A DNA stretch of 64,000 nt. Origin: Acidobacteriota bacterium. GTDB taxonomy: Bacteria > Acidobacteriota > Terriglobia > Terriglobales > Acidobacteriaceae. A model generated the notes under the pieces. That model saw only the letters and a program-made list of their open reading frames with translations, did not search any database and was not told the DNA's origin. The stretch's first letter is position 1; the number at the start of each line of letters is the position of its first letter. This document shows positions 44,684 through 53,687 of this stretch, in pieces. The translations under genes and the position numbers were made by a program. Where the stretch lies: contig QIAN01000107.1 of assembly GCA_003225005.1 (NCBI GenBank), forward strand, positions 1 through 64,000. Reading direction: 5' to 3'.

Positions 44684-45133
44684 ATGAGAATGACCAGGGG
44701 GCTGTTGCTGGCTTTGATATGCGCGCCGTCCTTGCTCGTTTCAGCGCAAAACGATACAAATTCTGGGGTTCAATCGAAAATCATTGCCTTGGAGAAAGCC
44801 TGGAACCAAGCGTACAAGCTGGGGGACACGCGAGCATTGGAGGGAATCCTCGACGATCGGATTGTGCTGATTAACGACGACGGCTCTATTCAGACCAAAG
44901 CAGAATTTCTTGCCAGCGTGCACCCAGCGAAGTCCCAGGAGCAGCAGCTCGCGCCCGAATCGATGAACGTGCGTGTGTTCGGAAATACTGCCATCGCGAC
45001 CGGAGTATTTCGAGCCAAGGGAGTCGAAGCTGGAAAGTCCTACGTGCGGCGGGAGCGCTTTGTTGATACCTGGGTTGATAGAGGTGGCAAATGGTCGTGC
45101 GTTGCCACGAATGCAACCCCGGTCCTCCACTGA
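44684..45133 (+). CDS. Secreted DUF4440 (SnoaL/NTF2-like) protein
   Basis: 149 residues from ATG 44684 (AGAGGAG upstream), signal peptide RGLLLALICAPSLLVSAQ. The mature part has the cone-shaped NTF2-like pattern: IIALEKAWNQAYKLGDTRAL, LINDDGSIQTKAEFLA and GNTAIATGVFRAKG, ending FVDTWVDRGGKWSCVA. Members bind small ligands or serve as enzymes; none can be chosen. Stands alone between a ribokinase and a ferritin-like protein. Confidence 0.78.
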   Translation: MRMTRGLLLALICAPSLLVSAQNDTNSGVQSKIIALEKAWNQAYKLGDTRALEGILDDRIVLINDDGSIQTKAEFLASVHPAKSQEQQLAPESMNVRVFGNTAIATGVFRAKGVEAGKSYVRRERFVDTWVDRGGKWSCVATNATPVLH

Positions 45134-45256
45134 ACGATGACTGGCCTCGTTCATTTCGATGGGCTGGTGGGGTTTTGTCCTCGCCCATCGTAGAATTGTG
45201 AATACCAAGCTCGACTCAGACCGGTGCGTTTCACATCTGGGTGCGCAAAGGCTACC

Positions 45257-46573
45257 ATGTCACAGGTTTCCGAGTATTTGTTGAGCCGGCAGCCTCGGGC
45301 GCGCTGGATGCGGGTTGATACGGCACAACTTCTCAAACGCTTTTTCTTCTGCGAGCGCGCGCTGCTGGTGAGCCAGGCGGCGTGGATCCCCGCAATCGCA
45401 CCTCTCGAAATCAAAACCGGTCTGGCTCGTTTTATCTGGCAAAACGCAGAAACCGCGCACGCCCTGCGGAATCGGGTGTTCGAGCTTCGTTTTCCGAGCC
45501 GTCTGTTGGATGAGGAAGGAGCAGATCATGCGCTGATTGACCTTTTCAGTGGGGTTAAGGACTCACCTTCGGTTCCGGCATTCCTGCTAAGCGTAGGAAA
45601 GGTCCTTCTGCCGGCGCTTCGCGATTCTTACCGGGCATATCTCCATGATTCGGATTCAATAGCGGATGGTCCCACTCACCGGTTTCTTTTTCTGGCGCTT
45701 GCTGAAAAGGTGGAACAGATCAGCGCTTTCGAGCCATGGGCGGAGTTCGCACTCTCTGGAAATCCCGAGTTGCGCGAATACGCGCTCGCCTGGACGCAAG
45801 CGGTTGCGGATCGGCTTTCCCACCTGGGTGGCGTGGGAGTGGGGCCATGCCCCTCGTCGGCTGGCGAACAAGCCCTACCGGGATCAAAGAGCTACGCCAT
45901 TCCCCACCGGCCAGCCAGAGACCCGCGTTTCTGGCCTTGCCGCTTCTACTGGCCGGACGTAGTCGATCCCACCTATCCCTACGGCGAAGGAATGCAACTG
46001 CAACTGCGCTCGGCCATCAGCCACCTCAATGAGGTTTGGGCGATCGAGGCTGGCGGCGCGATTTTGAGCGCCTTCGCCGATATTCTGCCGTGGGAGTGGA
46101 TCCACAATTCTGCTCGCTGGACCTATGACGAATCGCGCCACTGCCGGATGGGCTATGAACGCCTGATGGCGTGGGGACTCAAGCCGGCCGAGATCCCTCT
46201 GGGTACTTACATCTATGAGAGCGCATCGAGCGAAGAACCGATCTACCTTCTGGGGATGCTCTACTTTTTTGAAACCAAAAACATCCGGCACAAACCGGCC
46301 CGCGCGCAACTCTTCCACGCCTACGGCGACGCCTTAAGCGAGCACGATATGGACTTCGATTGGGCGGACGAAACCATTCACGCCGGGTACGGTAAACATT
46401 GGCTTAAAGAGCTGTTCGCTCTTCGGGGCCAGGACTCGGCGGCTCACGATCAGGTCCGCGTTCGCTGTGAGAAGTTGGTGAGCGATTACGTGAGCAGCGC
46501 GACGGCGCAAGAAGTGACCGACCTCAAGCAGGTGGCGGGCGCTCTCATCGCCAAAGCGGCGGATCGGTTGTGA
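45257..46573 (+). CDS. DUF455-type ferritin-like protein
   Basis: 438 residues from ATG 45257 (AAAGG upstream). Helical protein; the C-terminal half has diiron-type motifs: WTYDESRHCRMGYERL (E-x-x-H) and WADETIHAGYGKHWL (E-x-x-H), with a Glu in VWAIEAGG earlier. This is the layout of ferritin-like DUF455 proteins related to MiaE hydroxylases. Activity unknown; oxygen-dependent hydroxylation or iron handling are options. No signal peptide. Adjacent to, and one base from, the start of a TPR gene, so co-expressed. Confidence 0.6.
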   Translation: MSQVSEYLLSRQPRARWMRVDTAQLLKRFFFCERALLVSQAAWIPAIAPLEIKTGLARFIWQNAETAHALRNRVFELRFPSRLLDEEGADHALIDLFSGVKDSPSVPAFLLSVGKVLLPALRDSYRAYLHDSDSIADGPTHRFLFLALAEKVEQISAFEPWAEFALSGNPELREYALAWTQAVADRLSHLGGVGVGPCPSSAGEQALPGSKSYAIPHRPARDPRFWPCRFYWPDVVDPTYPYGEGMQLQLRSAISHLNEVWAIEAGGAILSAFADILPWEWIHNSARWTYDESRHCRMGYERLMAWGLKPAEIPLGTYIYESASSEEPIYLLGMLYFFETKNIRHKPARAQLFHAYGDALSEHDMDFDWADETIHAGYGKHWLKELFALRGQDSAAHDQVRVRCEKLVSDYVSSATAQEVTDLKQVAGALIAKAADRL

Positions 46574-46574
46574 T

Positions 46575-47897
46575 ATGAACCAGACCCCGGAGCGCCTGCC
46601 AGCATGTCGTCGGGAAATCGGGCGACGCATTGCGGTGTTGACCGCCACGCTGACGCTGGTGTTCTCGGGGCTAGGCAGGACCGCGTCTCCGGCCGCATCT
46701 CAGGAAATCCCCGGCGCGAACGCAACCACCGGGGAGACGCCGGCAGCCCACCTAGGCAAGGGTTACGACGCTTTGAAGCTAGGTAGATATGACGTGGCCG
46801 TCAGCGAATTTCGCGCTGCCTTGCAGATCGACCCCCAGCTGGTTCTGCGGGCAAGATTTCCTTTGGCCGTTGCGCTTTTCGAACAACATAAATCAGATGA
46901 AGCGCGCCGGGAGTTTGAAATCGTGCAGCGTGAAGTGGGAGAGCATCCCAACGTCTTGTATTACTTGGGCAGGTTGGACTTGGAAAACCGCTCTTTTGAA
47001 AAGGCTATTAGGAATTTGAACCAGGCGGTCGTCAAGCCGCCCTTTCCCGACACCGCTTACTATCTTGGGTTTGCTTACTTCAAACAGGGTGATCTGGCCG
47101 CCGCTGAGAAGTGGCTGAAGGAGGCTGCTCAGCTCAATCCGCGAGACGCTCGCATCCCGTATCAGCTGGGCCTCGTGTATCGCCAACAAGGGCACGAGGA
47201 GGAAGCGAAGAAGGCCTTAGAACTGTCCGAGGAGCTTCGCCGACGTGACGACCGCGAAGGCAGGCTGAGAGTTGAATGCGGGCAAAAGCTGGACCAGGGT
47301 CTCCCTGAGGAGGCGCGCACGATTTGCGAACAGTTGTATGATCCCGACAACGCCGAAAAATTGACCGCGCTGGGAACGATCTATGGCCAGCATGGTGACT
47401 TGGAAGCAGCGCTGAAGCCCTTGCGTCGGGCCGCGGAGTTGGCCCCGGAATCGCCCCAAATGCAATACAATCTCGCGCTGACCTATTACCAGCTCAACCG
47501 GTTCGAAGAAGCGCGCAGGCCCTTGGCCAATTCCATCCAACGATGGCCTGACTTATTTCAACTGAACGCCCTTTACGGAGCCGTCCTGTCAAAGCTGGGT
47601 GAGGACCTTGCCGCCTATCAGGCGCTCCGCCACGCACACCAACTCAACCCGCAGGAGTCGGGCACGGTGGACCTGCTCTACATCGCCACCCTCGGGCTGG
47701 CGCGGAAGAGCCAGGCAGCCCGTCAATATTCCGATTCACTTCGTTATTTCCTGGAAGCCGAAAAGCTACACCCTCAAGATCCGGAGCCTCACGGGCGTAT
47801 GGCCGAAATCTATACCCTTACCGGTCGTCCTGCTGAAGCAATGGCAGAAAAGAGGAAAGCTGAGCGACTGCTAAAGGGCATCGGCAAAGTCCAATAA
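46575..47897 (+). CDS. Secreted TPR protein
   Basis: 440 residues with a probable signal peptide (RIAVLTATLTLVFSGLGRTA). About nine tetratricopeptide units follow, such as GKGYDALKLGRYDVAVSEFR, DLAAAEKWLKEAAQLNPRDA and DLEAALKPLRRAAELAPESP. Starts one base past the stop of the ferritin-like gene. Protein-protein scaffold, likely periplasmic; no enzyme motif. Convergent with nupC. Confidence 0.82.
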   Translation: MNQTPERLPACRREIGRRIAVLTATLTLVFSGLGRTASPAASQEIPGANATTGETPAAHLGKGYDALKLGRYDVAVSEFRAALQIDPQLVLRARFPLAVALFEQHKSDEARREFEIVQREVGEHPNVLYYLGRLDLENRSFEKAIRNLNQAVVKPPFPDTAYYLGFAYFKQGDLAAAEKWLKEAAQLNPRDARIPYQLGLVYRQQGHEEEAKKALELSEELRRRDDREGRLRVECGQKLDQGLPEEARTICEQLYDPDNAEKLTALGTIYGQHGDLEAALKPLRRAAELAPESPQMQYNLALTYYQLNRFEEARRPLANSIQRWPDLFQLNALYGAVLSKLGEDLAAYQALRHAHQLNPQESGTVDLLYIATLGLARKSQAARQYSDSLRYFLEAEKLHPQDPEPHGRMAEIYTLTGRPAEAMAEKRKAERLLKGIGKVQ

Positions 47898-47925
47898 ATT
47901 GCGGTCCACACCGAATCGAAAGTCG

Positions 47926-49170
47926 TTACAACAGCATCCCTGCAATCGAAGCTGACATCAGGTTTGCCATTGTGCCAGCCAGCATGGCGCGAATGCCGAG
48001 CCGGGCGAGTTCGCCTTTCTTGTTTGGCGCCAGGGCGCCAATGCCACCGATCTGGATTCCGATCGAGCTCAGGTTAGCAAATCCACAAAGTGCGAACGTT
48101 GCGATTGTGAACGACCGCGGATCGAGCACCGCCCGTTGTGGACCCAACATCGAAAATGCCACCAATTCGTTCAGCACCATGCGTGTGCCGAGCAGGTTGC
48201 CGACAATCGGACAGTCGTGCCATGGAATACCGATGACCCATGCCACCGGTGCGAACAAGACTCCAAAAATCTTCTCCAAGCTTTCAGGAAACCAGAAGAT
48301 GCCACGGCTACCCAGCCAGTTGTGGATTCCGCCCATGACGCCATTGGTGAGCGCAATCAGGGCGAGAAAAGAAATCAGCATCGCGGCGATGTTCAGCGCC
48401 AAGTGCAAGCCGTCGGTTGTGCCACGCGCGACGGCGCCGAGTAGATTCTCTTCTTTCTCTGTTCTTTCTTCGTCTTCGCTCATGACGACGCGTCCGGCGG
48501 TTTTCGGCTTCTCGGTCTCGGGAACAAGCATCTTCGCCATCAGCAGCGTGCCCGGCGCAGTCATAATCACCGCGCTAAGCAGATGTTTGGGCTCGATGCC
48601 AAACGCGATATAGGCAGCCATGATTCCGCCCGACACATGCGCCATACCGCTGGTCATAACGGTCATAAGTTCGGAACGGGTCAGATCCGGCAGGAATGGC
48701 CGAATGGTCAGCGGAGCTTCCGTCTGGCCCATAAAGATGCTGGCGGCGACATTGAGCGATTCAGCGCCGCTGGCACCCATGACTCGTGTCATCACCCAGG
48801 CCGCGATCTTGATGATGAACTGCATAATCCCGTAGTGGTAGAGCACCGCAAAGAATGCAGCGATAAAAATGATCGTCGGGAGCACCTGAAACGCGAAATA
48901 AAATCCCAGGTGCGAACCCTGTTTGCCCAGTTCGCCAAACACGAACTGCGATCCGGCGAAGGCGTAACTCAGGAGACGGTTCACCACGTCGCCGGCTTTC
49001 TGGAAGGCCTGACGCCCCGCATCGATGCGCAACACGAATACGGCGAACACGAATTGCAATCCCAGACCCCAGGCAACTGTTTTCAAGCGTATGGCATGAC
49101 GGTTGGTGGAGAAGGCATAGGCTAGTCCTAGCATAGTCACCAGCCCGAGAATTCCTGTGAAGCGTCCCAT
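47926..49170 (-). CDS. nupC: Concentrative nucleoside transporter
   Basis: 414-residue inner-membrane protein with about ten hydrophobic segments. Signature GQTEAPLTIRPFL (nucleoside-binding loop of CNT proteins) followed by MTSGMAHVSGGIMAAYIAFG, plus the gate region NVAASIFMG. Imports nucleosides by proton or sodium symport. ATG 49170 directly follows the deoA stop, so it is the third gene of a cdd-deoA-nupC operon: import, deamination and phosphorolysis of pyrimidine nucleosides. No unusual residues. Confidence 0.92.
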   Translation of the reverse strand: MGRFTGILGLVTMLGLAYAFSTNRHAIRLKTVAWGLGLQFVFAVFVLRIDAGRQAFQKAGDVVNRLLSYAFAGSQFVFGELGKQGSHLGFYFAFQVLPTIIFIAAFFAVLYHYGIMQFIIKIAAWVMTRVMGASGAESLNVAASIFMGQTEAPLTIRPFLPDLTRSELMTVMTSGMAHVSGGIMAAYIAFGIEPKHLLSAVIMTAPGTLLMAKMLVPETEKPKTAGRVVMSEDEERTEKEENLLGAVARGTTDGLHLALNIAAMLISFLALIALTNGVMGGIHNWLGSRGIFWFPESLEKIFGVLFAPVAWVIGIPWHDCPIVGNLLGTRMVLNELVAFSMLGPQRAVLDPRSFTIATFALCGFANLSSIGIQIGGIGALAPNKKGELARLGIRAMLAGTMANLMSASIAGMLL

Positions 49171-50529
49171 TCAGTTTTTTTCTCCAGGCTTCGCGATCAC
49201 GCGATGGATGAGTGGCCGTTTCTCTGCTGATGGGCTATCGGCAATCCGGTAGCTCTCTTGCAAAAGTTGCTCCGCGCGCGCCGCGCGGGCCTTGGAATTG
49301 TAGTGGATGGTGGCCAACACCTCTCCTGCCGCAACCCGATCATCGACTTTCTTGTGCAGAACGATTCCCACGGCCGGGTCCACGGAGTCTTCTTTGCGCT
49401 CGCGTCCCCCGCCCAGAATGACGCAAGCCGTGCCGAACTGCTCGCACTGCAGCGATGTTAAATATCCTCCTCGCGCACTGCGAACCTTCAGGGTGTGTTG
49501 CGCCTGAGGCAGCCGCTTCGGATCATCCAGAGTTCGCAGATCGCCTCCCTGCATCTCCACCATCTGCGCGAATTTCTCCAGCGCCTTGCCCGAAGAAAGT
49601 AATTCTGCTGCCCGTTGTTTTCCGGCCGCGACGGTCGTCGAAACATTACCCAAATACAGCATCCATCCAGCGAGTTCCAAGCACAATTGTTGTAAATCGT
49701 CTGGTCCGCCGCCACGCAAGACTTCAATAACCTCGACAACCTCTAGCGCATTGCCAACCATATTGCCAAGGGGCTGATCCATATCCGTGATGAGGGCGAC
49801 CATCTTCTTGTCCATACGTTCCCCGGTTTCGACCATGAGATCCGCGAGGAACGCGGCATCCTCTTCTTTCTTCATGAAAGCGCCAGAGCCAGTCTTTACG
49901 TCAAGCACCAGCGCGTCGACACCCTCGGCTAGCTTCTTGCTCATGATAGAAGCGCAAATCAGGTAGGGGCTCTCCACGGTGCTGGTGACATCGCGCAGGG
50001 CATAAAGTTTGCGATCGGCGGGGGCGATTTCAGCTGTCTGCCCGATCATGGAGCATCCGCAAGCTTCGAGCACGTGGCGGAAACGTTCCACCGAAAGATT
50101 TACATTGAAGCCGGGAATGGCTTCGAGCTTGTCCAGCGTACCTCCGGTATGTCCAAGGCCGCGACCGCTGATCATGGGAACGACGAGGCCCGCAGCGGCC
50201 ACCAAAGGCGCCAATATCAAAGAGGTTTTGTCGCCTACGCCGCCTGTCGAGTGCTTGTCCACCTTTCTTGCGGGAAGAGAAGAAAGATCCAGCACTTCGC
50301 CCGAGCGCAGCATAGCATCAGTCAGCGCGGCCGTTTCGGCGCGTGTCATGCCACGCAAGACAACTGCCATCAGCCAGGCCGCGACCTGATAATCAGGAAT
50401 CTCGGCGCGAGTATAAGCTGCCACAAAAAACTCAATCTCGGCGGCTGACAACTCGCCGTTATCCCGCTTCTTACGGATCAGGTCAACGGCACGGTACGCT
50501 GTCGGAGGAGAATTCGGCGGCTGGCTCAC
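49171..50529 (-). CDS. deoA: Thymidine/pyrimidine-nucleoside phosphorylase
   Basis: 452 residues from GTG 50529, whose GTGA overlaps the cdd stop; an upstream frame adds 44 unrelated residues. Cytoplasmic enzyme that splits thymidine or uridine with phosphate to base and (deoxy)ribose 1-phosphate. Motifs: DKHSTGGVGDKTSL (phosphate site), MISGRGLGHTGGTLDKLEAI, LVLDVKTGSGAFMK. Length fits Pdp/DeoA with the C-terminal domain. The product, after a phosphopentomutase not seen here, would enter deoC. Confidence 0.92.
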   Translation of the reverse strand: MSQPPNSPPTAYRAVDLIRKKRDNGELSAAEIEFFVAAYTRAEIPDYQVAAWLMAVVLRGMTRAETAALTDAMLRSGEVLDLSSLPARKVDKHSTGGVGDKTSLILAPLVAAAGLVVPMISGRGLGHTGGTLDKLEAIPGFNVNLSVERFRHVLEACGCSMIGQTAEIAPADRKLYALRDVTSTVESPYLICASIMSKKLAEGVDALVLDVKTGSGAFMKKEEDAAFLADLMVETGERMDKKMVALITDMDQPLGNMVGNALEVVEVIEVLRGGGPDDLQQLCLELAGWMLYLGNVSTTVAAGKQRAAELLSSGKALEKFAQMVEMQGGDLRTLDDPKRLPQAQHTLKVRSARGGYLTSLQCEQFGTACVILGGGRERKEDSVDPAVGIVLHKKVDDRVAAGEVLATIHYNSKARAARAEQLLQESYRIADSPSAEKRPLIHRVIAKPGEKN

Positions 50530-50936
50530 TGTAAACGGAATCCTTCCGGAAGAAGATCCGTAATGTGGGCCTGCTTCGGACCATTTTTGCCTTGAAAAAA
50601 GACCATGGCGTCCGGCCCGAACTCGTAGATCACCTGACGGCACGCGCCGCACGGCGAGCACGGAACTCCGTGGTCATTGGTCACAGCTACCGCGCGAATT
50701 TCAATCTTGGGTCCAAGTTGCGCGACCGCCGCAAAAATCGCAGTGCGCTCGGCGCAGTTCGTCATGCCGTAGGAGGCGTTCTCCACGTTACATCCGACGA
50801 AGGTCTCGCCCGACGCCGTAAGGATCGCCGCCCCGACCCGGAATTTCGAGTAAGGCGCATAGGCGTTCTTCATGGCTTTGCGCGCGGATCGCAACAACCC
50901 CTCGCGCATGGCGGCTGGAACAGTTTGTTTCTGCAT
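50526..50936 (-). CDS. cdd: Cytidine deaminase
   Basis: 136 residues from ATG 50936. Converts cytidine and deoxycytidine to uridine and deoxyuridine. Zinc and catalytic residues: NCAERTAIFAAV (Cys plus Glu) and CSPCGACRQ (two Cys), the homotetrameric Cdd pattern. AYAPYSKFRVGAAI is the substrate strand. A longer frame upstream has no family match and would overlap the promoter region. First gene of cdd-deoA-nupC; a short T-run and a weak TTTACA lie upstream. Confidence 0.93.
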   Translation of the reverse strand: MQKQTVPAAMREGLLRSARKAMKNAYAPYSKFRVGAAILTASGETFVGCNVENASYGMTNCAERTAIFAAVAQLGPKIEIRAVAVTNDHGVPCSPCGACRQVIYEFGPDAMVFFQGKNGPKQAHITDLLPEGFRLQ

Positions 50937-51082
50937 AAACCAAAAAAAATCGGACGTAAATCGACAAATCGTGCGCCATTGTAAACCCTTGCCACTGACG
51001 GTGGCGCTTTTTGTAAGAAGTATTTGAGAGAGGCTGCTCGAGTCGTCAGCCGGCACGCCCGCGTTGTAAGATTCAACCTCTA

Positions 51083-51237
51083 TGGCTGAAAGGGCCGACC
51101 GGAGGCCCAAACATCGGCATTGACGCCTCCGGCGGTATTCACTCGGCACCAGACGCCCTGGCCATGATTGCCGCCGGGGCCACGCGGGTACGAGCAGCGG
51201 TGTGGCCATCGTCCGCGAACGGCGGCAAGCAGGCTAG
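51083..51237 (+). pseudogene. C-terminal relic of deoC
   Basis: Plus-strand remnant between cdd and the TrpF-like gene. It reads GPNIGIDASGGIHSAPDALA then MIAAGATRV, and one base out of frame TSSGVAIVRERRQAG followed by TAG at 51235-51237. This is the end of an ordinary short-form bacterial DeoC, where GIKASGGIR holds the active-site Lys; here Lys is Asp and a frameshift lies near 51189. Upstream barrel strands are absent. It is dead, and differs from the long deoC at 10.4 kb. Its presence beside cdd, deoA and nupC suggests that it was once part of a deo cluster. Confidence 0.65.
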
Positions 51238-51953
51238 GATTGTTCTTGGAGCGCCTCATTCGCAGATCGAACCGATTCTTGCAAGCTGGCGACGTTCGTG
51301 AATAGAGTGCGCAGCTTTTCTCCATCTAACTTTCCACTCGTGCGTACACCATTGCAGATGTCGAGTCCGAAAGCGCCGACTTCATCAACCGCCTGACCGA
51401 CGTTCTCGGGATTCAGGCCACCCGCGAGAAAAAGTGGAACGCCGATGAGCTCACGAATCTGCCGACTCAAAGCCCAGTTGTGTTTGCGTCCGGTTCCGCC
51501 AAGCTCTTTCTTGGTAAGCTTCGGATTCCCAGAATCGACCAGAATGGCGTCAACGTGCGGCGCGACTTCAGCCGCCTCTTCCACAGATTCCGGACCAGTC
51601 ACATGAACCACCTGAACAATCGAAATTCCAGGAAGTGCCCGGCGCAGGTCCGCGTAGGAGCCTCGCACCAGGCGATCCACGATTTGGACAACGTTCGTTC
51701 CGCAACGTCGCTGCTGCGCAATAATGGCTTCGCTATCTTGCAGAGAGGTTAGAAGAAACGACGCAATCGGCGGCGGCACGCGGGCTGCGATGTTCGCGAT
51801 TTGTTCTTCCGAAATCACTCCGGGGCCGCTGGGCATGGCGGAGACTAGTCCCACCGCAGAGGCTCCGCATTGAATTGCAAGCATGGCTTCATCCGCGGTT
51901 GAAATACAGCAAATCTTAATTCGTGGTCTCAGGGTGGCTTGCACACTCAGCAT
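51234..51953 (-). CDS. TrpF-like phosphoribosylanthranilate isomerase family protein
   Basis: 239 residues, TIM barrel. Residues 13-16 KICC carry the catalytic Cys (Cys15), Asp140 in ILVDSG is the second catalytic residue, then ELGGTGRKHNW, LFLAGGLNPENV and GLDICNGVRTSG match the phosphate-binding end. Both acid/base residues of PRAI are present. It is not near other trp biosynthesis genes; neighbours are nucleoside genes, so it may be a paralogue acting on another phosphoribosyl compound. Its 3' end overlaps the deoC relic. ATG 51953 assumed. Confidence 0.75.
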   Translation of the reverse strand: MLSVQATLRPRIKICCISTADEAMLAIQCGASAVGLVSAMPSGPGVISEEQIANIAARVPPPIASFLLTSLQDSEAIIAQQRRCGTNVVQIVDRLVRGSYADLRRALPGISIVQVVHVTGPESVEEAAEVAPHVDAILVDSGNPKLTKKELGGTGRKHNWALSRQIRELIGVPLFLAGGLNPENVGQAVDEVGAFGLDICNGVRTSGKLDGEKLRTLFTNVASLQESVRSANEALQEQS

Positions 51954-52093
51954 TATGCGACGAACGGCCGGTGGAAACTAGCGGGCCGGGCGGGCCGGGA
52001 TGACGATTGCTTTTGTCCAGGCCTGGGGCTAGCATGGTTCGGTCGTTCAGGTTCGCACACCAAGCAACTTTCCCTTGATTCAAGGAGGACCGT

Positions 52094-53602
52094 ATGGGCA
52101 TCGCAATTTCCCCGTTTCAAATAGATCCGCGGGTCGCGGATTACATCGACAAACCCCGAAAAATGTTGATCAACGGCAAGTGGGTGAATGCCGCTTCCGG
52201 CAAGACTTTTCCTAGCTACAACCCTGCCACGGGAGAAGTTCTGGCACAAGTGGCGGAAGCCGACCGCGAAGATATTAATCAGGCTGTTAAGGCCGCGCGC
52301 AAGGCCTTCGACCAGGGCCCGTGGCGCCGTATGACCGCGTCCGAACGTGGACGGCTGGTTTGGAAACTTGCTGATCTGCTGGACAAAAATATCGAGGAGT
52401 TTGCCTACCTCGAGTCGCTCGACAATGGCAAGCCTCTCACTATCGCGAAGGCCGCAGATGTTCCCTTGACTGTCGATTTGTTTCGCTACATGGCGGGCTG
52501 GGCGACCAAAATCGAGGGTAACACCATTCCGATTTCGGTTCCTTATACGCCGGGCGCCAAGTATTTGGCCTATACGCTAAAGGAGCCTGTCGGGGTAGTC
52601 GGACAAATTATTCCCTGGAATTTCCCGCTGCTTATGGCGGCTTGGAAACTGGGCCCGGCGCTGGCAACGGGGTGCACCGTCGTGCTCAAGCCGGCAGAGC
52701 AGACACCACTTTCCGCCTTGCGTCTCGGCGAACTGATCATGGAAGCTGGGTTTCCCGACGGTGTGGTGAACATTGTTCCGGGGTATGGCGAGACCGCGGG
52801 GGCTGCGCTGGCCGCTCATCCCGACGTGGACAAAATCGCGTTCACCGGTTCGACCGAAGTCGGCAAGTTAATTGTCCATGCGGCTACTGGAAACCTGAAG
52901 AAAGTTTCGCTTGAACTAGGCGGCAAGTCCCCGAACGTGGTGTTCAAGGATGCCGATCTGGACGCCGCGATTCCCGGTTCCGCAAGCGCAATTTTCTTCA
53001 ATCATGGCCAGTGCTGCTGCGCCGGATCGCGTCTCTACGTCGAAAAGCCGATTTTCGACCGTGTCGTCGAAGGTGTGGCCGAACACGCCAAGAAAATCAA
53101 AGTAGGTGCCGGCCTTGATCCGGAAACGCAGATGGGGCCCCTGGTTTCAGAAGAGCAATTGAACCGGGTGTGCAGCTATCTGGAGTCCGGATTCTCCCAG
53201 GGCGCTACCGCTTTGAGCGGCGGCCACAAGGCGGCGGATAAGGGGTACTTTGTCGAACCGACCGTGCTCGTGAACACCCGCGAAGACATGAAGGTTGTTC
53301 AGGAGGAAATCTTCGGGCCGGTCGTGACCGCCATGCCTTTTGAGGACCCGGAGGAAATTGTCCTTCGTTCGAACGACAGCGACTACGGCTTGGCTGCTGC
53401 GGTGTGGACGCGGGACATCAGCAAGGCCCATCGTATGGCCGAGCATCTCCGGGCTGGCACTGTCTGGATTAACTGTTACAACATCTTCGACGCGGCTCTG
53501 CCATTCGGAGGATACAAACAGTCCGGATGGGGTCGCGAGATGGGGCACGACGTCCTGCAGCTCTACACTCAAACTAAGGCAGTCTGCACCAGGTTGGCGT
53601 AG
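52094..53602 (+). CDS. NAD(P)-dependent aldehyde dehydrogenase
   Basis: 502 residues, AGGAGGAC 5 bases before ATG 52094. Classical single-domain ALDH of the ALDH1/2 type: IIPWNFPLLMAAWK, FTGSTEVGK, LELGGKSPNVVF (base Glu), HGQCCCAGSRLYV (nucleophile Cys), EEIFGPVVTAMPF. Tetramer in the cytoplasm. Wide aldehyde range; acetaldehyde from deoxyribose breakdown is plausible from the neighbourhood but not shown. A strong terminator follows its stop. Confidence 0.9.
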   Translation: MGIAISPFQIDPRVADYIDKPRKMLINGKWVNAASGKTFPSYNPATGEVLAQVAEADREDINQAVKAARKAFDQGPWRRMTASERGRLVWKLADLLDKNIEEFAYLESLDNGKPLTIAKAADVPLTVDLFRYMAGWATKIEGNTIPISVPYTPGAKYLAYTLKEPVGVVGQIIPWNFPLLMAAWKLGPALATGCTVVLKPAEQTPLSALRLGELIMEAGFPDGVVNIVPGYGETAGAALAAHPDVDKIAFTGSTEVGKLIVHAATGNLKKVSLELGGKSPNVVFKDADLDAAIPGSASAIFFNHGQCCCAGSRLYVEKPIFDRVVEGVAEHAKKIKVGAGLDPETQMGPLVSEEQLNRVCSYLESGFSQGATALSGGHKAADKGYFVEPTVLVNTREDMKVVQEEIFGPVVTAMPFEDPEEIVLRSNDSDYGLAAAVWTRDISKAHRMAEHLRAGTVWINCYNIFDAALPFGGYKQSGWGREMGHDVLQLYTQTKAVCTRLA

Positions 53603-53620
53603 GGATCCTGGAATCCAGCA

Positions 53621-53664
53621 AGAGGACGGCGGGTCTTGTCTGCCGTCCTCTGATTTTCTTTCTT
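53621..53664 (+). terminator. Rho-independent terminator after the aldehyde dehydrogenase
   Basis: AGAGGACGGC (53621-53630) pairs perfectly with GCCGTCCTCT (53642-53651), 11-base loop, then a T-rich tail. It lies between convergent genes and can end the plus-strand transcript. Confidence 0.85.
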
Positions 53665-53687
53665 CGTGATCGTTCGCCCCGAACGAC

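Noticed and set aside
50988-51012. Hairpin GCCAC/GTGGC followed by TTTTT on the plus strand
   Set aside because: Looks like a terminator, but no plus-strand gene ends here and the stem is only 5 bases.
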